From: a virus
Reading direction: 5' to 3' (one strand)
DNA length: 28,370 nt
IMG/VR virus record: IMGVR_UViG_3300042564_003233
Coordinates: 1 to 28,370 of that record
Shown: in pieces, positions 24,456 to 28,370 of the stretch
Layout of the letters: every line of letters begins with the position of its first letter
Position numbering within the stretch: the first letter of the stretch is position 1
Made by a program: the position numbers and the translations under genes
Notes under the pieces: generated by a model
The model's database searches: none
What the model was told of the DNA's origin: nothing
The model's input: only the letters and a program-made list of their open reading frames with translations

Positions 24456-26324
24456 TTATGCCGCCGCTTTCACTGACAATGAAACAATATAAGTCGTGCC
24501 TCCGTCGTACGTCATAATCGACCAGATATCGAGCGCGTTTGCAGTCGTTGTCGCAGGAGGCACAACTCCTCCTGCATATTTAGTACCTGCCGGCCATGTG
24601 ATCGTACGACCTCCTGTTGCATCTTGTTTGGCTGCAATAGAACCAGACCATACGCGAGTCGCCGGAGGTATATTGGTCGGAGCGATTGTAATATTTCCAG
24701 TGAGAGTCAAATCGAAGAAGTTAGCAGCACCGCAATCAAGGCTATATGATCCAGTCGCAGCAGTATTAGCCACTTCGTGTTCTGTATAACCTGTTAAGAT
24801 TGGGCGAGTAATGTTGTTATTGGCCATCACAAGGTTCGCTGACAGCGTAGTTAGACCACCAGTAACACTAAATGCTCCGTTCCATGTAAGAGCACCAGTT
24901 CCAGTTCTACCAAGTTTTACACTATTATCAGCATTACCAAAGATAATGTGTCCGTTATTGGCACTTTGTTGTCCCATAATACGAACAGTGTCAGCGATGT
25001 TAACATCTCCGAACCACGCATCATCACCGATGCCAATATTTGTTCCACTGCCATTATTAGCAGTAGTCACTCGATCAAAACTTCCAACGCTTGTAACGCT
25101 AATATTTCCAGTGATCGTAGTATTACCGGCTGCAAGAGTCGTGATACCTGATACCGGTCCACCAAAAGTTACTGCACTAGTTGTTTTATTAAATGTAAAG
25201 TTAGCAGAACCATTCGCTACGTTACTATCATTAAATATGACTTGTGTATTGGATCCGCCTATAGGACCAGCAACACCTTGTGCGCCAGTAGCACCTTGAG
25301 CACCGGTTGCACCAGTAGCACCTTGAGCACCAGTTGCACCAGTAGCACCTTGAGCGCCTTGAAGTCCTTGAGCACCTTGCGCGCCAGCAACACCTTGTGC
25401 GCCAGTAGCACCTTGAGCACCGGTTGCACCAGTAGCACCTTGAGCACCAGTTGCACCAGTTGCGCCTTGAGCACCTTGAGGACCGACTGCTGTTACCCAA
25501 TATGGAGAACCAGTCGCTCCATTCGATGCTAATACCTGACCGGCAGTTCCTACTCCACCATTCGCAGATAAAGCTCCGCCGAGTGTAAGAGAACTTAAAG
25601 TGCCTACAGAGGTAAGAGACGATGCAAGAATTCCAGTACCTAAAGCCGTAGAGTTAGCAATAGTAGTACCATTGATCCTATAGGTTTTACCAGTTGCAAT
25701 ATCTAAATGTTCGGAAGATGTCCAACTATCAGTTGCATCAACCCAGTTAAATGTCTTATCGGTACCACCTTTCAGAGTAATACCACCGCCATCGGCAGTG
25801 ACATCACTTGGAGTAGTCACATCACCAAGTATAATATTTTTATCTTCTACAAGAAGATTTGTAGAATTTATATTCGTTGTGGTACCATTGATAGTGAGGT
25901 TACCAGAAACTGTGATATCGCCAGTGATCGTTGTGTTACCAGCAGCAAGAGTTGTAATGCCACTGACTGCTTGCGCGGCACTCGTCGACTGAATCGTCGT
26001 TGTTCCAACAAACAATGAAGGCAATCGAGCAAATGCCACTGTACCAGAAGTCAGATTGCTAGCATTCGCAGCAATTGTAATGGCATTCGTATAAGCTGCA
26101 CCGGCATTGGCTACCATTGCTGTGTTGGCAGTTCCAATCTTTGTATCGGTATAAGTGACTGCATTGGAATATGCGTTATTGGCCCCGTCACTCAGTGAGG
26201 TAGCGTTAATCGCAGTCGCACCAATAACGAGTTGACCGCTCGTAATTACGACGTTGCCTGCCGATATTGTTACGCCATTCGCTACGGTTAACCCGTTTTT
26301 AACGCGAAAGTTATTTGGTGTCAT
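24456..26324 (-). CDS. Collagen-like tail fibre B (late operon first gene)
   Basis: A 622-residue fibre. The N-terminal [20 protein letters not shown] is a fibre head also hinted at in the gene at 2275. Residues about 130-215 carry [40 protein letters not shown] and [11 protein letters not shown], widespread in marine phage fibres. Residues about 278-354 are collagen-like ([13 protein letters not shown]) with one or two prolines. A second [15 protein letters not shown] precedes an island naming a possible tip ([18 protein letters not shown]). The last 110 residues ([41 protein letters not shown]) match the C-terminus of the + strand fibre at 7632. AGGGA precedes the ATG. Confidence 0.85.
   Translation of the reverse strand: MTPNNFRVKNGLTVANGVTISAGNVVITSGQLVIGATAINATSLSDGANNAYSNAVTYTDTKIGTANTAMVANAGAAYTNAITIAANASNLTSGTVAFARLPSLFVGTTTIQSTSAAQAVSGITTLAAGNTTITGDITVSGNLTINGTTTNINSTNLLVEDKNIILGDVTTPSDVTADGGGITLKGGTDKTFNWVDATDSWTSSEHLDIATGKTYRINGTTIANSTALGTGILASSLTSVGTLSSLTLGGALSANGGVGTAGQVLASNGATGSPYWVTAVGPQGAQGATGATGAQGATGATGAQGATGAQGVAGAQGAQGLQGAQGATGATGAQGATGATGAQGATGAQGVAGPIGGSNTQVIFNDSNVANGSANFTFNKTTSAVTFGGPVSGITTLAAGNTTITGNISVTSVGSFDRVTTANNGSGTNIGIGDDAWFGDVNIADTVRIMGQQSANNGHIIFGNADNSVKLGRTGTGALTWNGAFSVTGGLTTLSANLVMANNNITRPILTGYTEHEVANTAATGSYSLDCGAANFFDLTLTGNITIAPTNIPPATRVWSGSIAAKQDATGGRTITWPAGTKYAGGVVPPATTTANALDIWSIMTYDGGTTYIVSLSVKAAA
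25108..25145 (-). repeat. Inverted-repeat partner of 8901-8938
   Basis: The reverse complement of 25108-25145 matches 8901-8938 at 34 of 38 bases; 25108-25130 is the 23-base identical core. It encodes the same fibre peptide. The copies lie in inverted orientation 16.2 kb apart, flanking both adhesins and all the modification genes between them. Confidence 0.75.
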
Positions 26325-26355
26325 CTGGTTCCCTATCCCACAGATTATTTACTTA

Positions 26356-26363
26356 TATTTATA
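26356..26363 (-). promoter_or_regulatory. T4-type late promoter, leftward
   Basis: TATTTATA on the + strand, reading TATAAATA leftward, lies in the 71-bp gap upstream of the fibre gene starting at 26324. It predicts a start near 26350 and a leader of about 25 bases. It would drive the leftward fibre, adhesin and modification operon. The rest of the gap (26325-26395) is AT-rich with no clear terminator. Confidence 0.7.
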
Positions 26364-26395
26364 ATAATTATGACGCCAGTATAATTCAATTTTGA

Positions 26396-27148
26396 TTAAA
26401 CCCACTTCGTTCCGTGCTTTGAGCTATATTTCGTTTCAGGATCATATGACGCGAAATCTTCATAACGAGGATCTCCTGGTTCTGCCCTCTTACCGATGCT
26501 ATATTCGCCGATATGATTTACGATGTTATGGCCTTCTTCGGTCTTGAGCTTACAAGTTTGCATGCCAAGTTGCTGCAATGATTTCGCTACAACATACTCG
26601 CTTAAGTTTTTCTCACCTACTGATTCGGCATGTGGAAGATCTACTATCGCGCGAGGAAAAATACTCGCCAAACTCCAAAAATATGCCTCAGAAAGTTCGC
26701 CGCGATATTTTCCGAATGTAATGTCTGTTTCATAAGCCTGTGTTTCCTCTTCAAAATCATACCATTTTTGCCTTGTTAAACATACCTGAGAAACTTTTTG
26801 ATAGTCGTGAAGAATCTGAGTCATGTCGAGCATTCGAATCGGACAGTTGAACGTCACATCATCTTCAGATAGATAAACGTAATCATAATCTCGTTCTCTC
26901 AACAATTCGAAGGTTCGATTCCATACGTATGGTAAACCCATATTCTGCTGATGTAGGAAGATCTCAGTAAAGCCAAAATTCTTGGCTAGCTCGAACATCG
27001 TACCATCATGGCGACCTTTTGGCATATCATCAATAAAGATGCCTTCGACTTCACATCCTTCAAAGTTTAGCATATCACGCTGTGATTTTAGAGTAGGAAT
27101 CAAATATTCGAGTCGATTCGTCGACCATATTACCTTACATATCTTCAT
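26396..27148 (-). CDS. GT-A fold glycosyltransferase (GT2-like)
   Basis: A 250-residue protein. The N-terminal strand KICKVIWSTNRLEYLIPTLKS is a typical nucleotide-sugar entry motif. FIDDMPKGR (residues 38-46) is followed by QNMGLPYVWNRTFELL (67-82) and YVYLSEDDVTF (89-99), where E94-D95-D96 takes the place of the DxD metal motif. Family 2-type enzymes move sugars from nucleotide donors to glycans or proteins. It overlaps the DUF6445-like oxygenase gene by four bases, repeating the oxygenase plus glycosyltransferase partnership. Donor and acceptor are unknown. Confidence 0.78.
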   Translation of the reverse strand: MKICKVIWSTNRLEYLIPTLKSQRDMLNFEGCEVEGIFIDDMPKGRHDGTMFELAKNFGFTEIFLHQQNMGLPYVWNRTFELLRERDYDYVYLSEDDVTFNCPIRMLDMTQILHDYQKVSQVCLTRQKWYDFEEETQAYETDITFGKYRGELSEAYFWSLASIFPRAIVDLPHAESVGEKNLSEYVVAKSLQQLGMQTCKLKTEEGHNIVNHIGEYSIGKRAEPGDPRYEDFASYDPETKYSSKHGTKWV

Positions 27149-27696
27149 GAGAATCTCTCCGTATCAAAGAAGAATGTCTGGAACAATCTCCCGTCATATA
27201 AGTTTTTGCCGAAGTAGTCGAGGCTAGCATGGAAGAGATCTCCACGATAAAGAATAAGCCGATTATACTTGTTGCCTATCGAATCTACTTTATCCCATTT
27301 GGTGTAGTCGTATCCTTCGTAAAGGTTTTCATGCGATCGCCATTCTCCTGATTCCTTGTGCCGATACATAGCAGTACCACTCGATAGCGGTGCATCAGGA
27401 GTCAAGTAACATACTCCTGCCCACATGCTCGTATGATCACAATGAATCCAGGTACGATCTTGGGCTGTGGCATACTGAAAAGCTCCGGTATAACCAGAGT
27501 CTTCGTACCAGTTGGTAATGTTACCAGCAAAATTCATCCAGTACTGAATGCATGCTTTAACATCGTCTGTCAGAAAAGATTGAGTTCGTTTGCCAGGATA
27601 GTTGCCAGTTACATCAAACTCTTGGGTCAAAGCATAGGCTCTAACAGCATCGGGATTTGTATAGAAATTATCAATAATCATCAAGTCTAAATTCAT
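27145..27696 (-). CDS. 2OG-Fe(II) oxygenase-like protein, DUF6445 style
   Basis: A 183-residue protein. IIDNFYTNPDAVRAYAL (residues 7-23) and GNYPGKRT (31-38) are the entry motifs I associate with DUF6445. Iron ligands are H85-x-D87 in WIHCDHTSMWAGVCYL and H156 in YRGDLFHASLDYFG; R170 in DGRLFQTFFF would bind 2-oxoglutarate. GTAMYRH (107-113) is also typical. GAGGA precedes the ATG on the reverse strand. It is the first gene after the leftward late promoter at 27728-27735 and is coupled to a glycosyltransferase. Substrate unknown. Confidence 0.8.
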   Translation of the reverse strand: MNLDLMIIDNFYTNPDAVRAYALTQEFDVTGNYPGKRTQSFLTDDVKACIQYWMNFAGNITNWYEDSGYTGAFQYATAQDRTWIHCDHTSMWAGVCYLTPDAPLSSGTAMYRHKESGEWRSHENLYEGYDYTKWDKVDSIGNKYNRLILYRGDLFHASLDYFGKNLYDGRLFQTFFFDTERFS

Positions 27697-27727
27697 AATA
27701 TTTCAAGTCCTCATGTTGTACTTGTTG

Positions 27728-27735
27728 TATTTATA
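27728..27735 (-). promoter_or_regulatory. T4-type late promoter, leftward arm of divergent pair
   Basis: TATTTATA on the + strand reads TATAAATA leftward, 32 bp from the ATG at 27696. It faces away from the rightward box at 27741-27748, with five bases between them. Confidence 0.7.
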
Positions 27736-27740
27736 CGGCT

Positions 27741-27748
27741 TATAAATA
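27741..27748 (+). promoter_or_regulatory. T4-type late promoter for gp13
   Basis: An exact TATAAATA followed by G, 33 bp upstream of the gp13-like ATG at 27782, with a predicted start near 27754. Together with 27728-27735 it forms a compact divergent late promoter in an 85-bp gap that otherwise holds only the ribosome-binding sites. Confidence 0.75.
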
Positions 27749-27781
27749 GCCAGACACATAAATATAATAAAGAGGTATTCG

Positions 27782-28370
27782 ATGGCCATTCCTACCACCA
27801 AAGCAACATTTAAAGAGTATTGCCTTCGGAAGCTCGGCAAACCAGTCATTGAGATTAACGTCGACGATGATCAAGTCGATGATCGCGTCGACGAAGCGCT
27901 TCGTTACTGGTATGACTATCACTTTGATGGTTCAGAAAGAGTATACTATAAACATGCTATCACGGAAACTGATGTGGCTAATAAGTATATCACTCTTCCA
28001 GAGAATATCATCGGTGCTGTCAGCATCTTCTCGATGGGTGATCCTTCGATTCGCTCTGACGACCTCTTTAATATTCGATATCAGATCGCTCTCAACGACC
28101 TCTACACTCTGACTAACGTGTCGCTTGTTCCATACTACATGGTGATGGAACACCTTGCTTTGATGAATGAGCTCCTTGTCGGTAAACAACCTATTCGTTA
28201 TTCTCGTCATAAAGATCGACTGCACGTTGATATGGATTGGAACACAGTTGCTGTCGGCGAATTCTTACTCGTCGAAGCTTACGAAGTCATTGATCCAGAA
28301 ACATGGACAGATGCTTATAACGATCGTTGGCTTCAGAACTACGCAACGACTCTGATTAAAGAACAATGGG
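27782..28370 (+). CDS. gp13: T4 gp13-like head completion neck protein (5' part)
   Basis: An open frame runs from the ATG at 27782 (AGAGG upstream) to the right edge, giving 196 residues of a protein that is about 300 in T4. The sequence follows gp13-like neck proteins of marine T4-like phages: FKEYCLRKLGKPVIEINVDD at residues 10-29, then DEALRYWYDYHFDG, LPENIIGAVSIF, FNIRYQIALNDLY, LLVGKQPIRYSRH, VGEFLLVEAYEVIDP and LQNYATTLIKEQWG. gp13 joins gp14 at the portal to complete the head before tail attachment. It marks the window as the T4 structural module and fixes the genome orientation. Confidence 0.93.
   Translation, partial: MAIPTTKATFKEYCLRKLGKPVIEINVDDDQVDDRVDEALRYWYDYHFDGSERVYYKHAITETDVANKYITLPENIIGAVSIFSMGDPSIRSDDLFNIRYQIALNDLYTLTNVSLVPYYMVMEHLALMNELLVGKQPIRYSRHKDRLHVDMDWNTVAVGEFLLVEAYEVIDPETWTDAYNDRWLQNYATTLIKEQW

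Overview
The window is a late structural region of a marine-type T4-like myovirus. The anchor is the right-edge gene, a 5' part of a T4 gp13-like neck protein. In T4 the segment before gene 13 holds baseplate, short tail fibre and whisker genes. Here that slot is filled by about nine fibre-type genes and an accessory block of modification enzymes. Five exact copies of the T4 late promoter box (TATAAATA) support this, four of them within 90 bp of a correctly oriented gene start and outside or at the very end of other genes. The host cannot be read from the sequence; the protein styles resemble those of marine cyano-, pelagi- and roseophages, but no photosynthesis gene is present.

Layout. (1) 1-7578, + strand: repeat-rich fibre and fibre-accessory genes, including a collagen-like fibre with a gp53-type C-terminal tip, a tail-fibre assembly chaperone, small Ig-like or linker proteins, and a coiled-coil protein whose gene carries a perfect 14-bp stem-loop. 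(2) 7574-16600, + strand, starting at a late promoter: collagen-like fibre, 1120-residue Gly-X-Y adhesin, glutaredoxin-like protein, small protein, DUF6065-like protein, 2OG-Fe(II) oxygenase, YkgJ-like Cys-rich protein, two more 2OG oxygenases and a small conserved protein. (3) 26363 down to 16597, - strand, also starting at a late promoter: collagen-like fibre, 563-residue decapeptide-repeat adhesin, 2OG oxygenase, two DUF6065-like proteins, a Skp1-type (GT60/PF11397) GlcNAc-transferase-like protein, sulfotransferase-like protein, fatty acid desaturase, unknown protein, sulfotransferase and 2OG oxygenase. (4) 27735-26396, - strand: a DUF6445-like 2OG oxygenase and a GT-A glycosyltransferase from their own promoter. 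(5) 27741 onward, + strand: gp13.

Regions 2 and 3 are mirror-image, convergent versions of one plan: late promoter, collagen-like fibre, low-complexity adhesin, then DUF6065-like plus prolyl-hydroxylase-type oxygenase and tailoring enzymes. Their terminal stop codons overlap at 16597-16600. The two fibres share a C-terminal domain and the two adhesins share end caps.

The most interesting reading is that the phage carries a post-translational modification pathway for its own fibres. Prolyl-hydroxylase-type 2OG oxygenases would act on X-Pro-Gly sites, which are abundant in the adhesins. A GT60-like enzyme, whose eukaryotic relatives add GlcNAc to hydroxyproline on Skp1, would glycosylate them, and sulfotransferases could then add sulfate. 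This is inference from family membership and gene order. No tRNA, CRISPR array, integrase, transposon or obvious intrinsic terminator was seen, and no gene-free stretch exceeds 300 bases.
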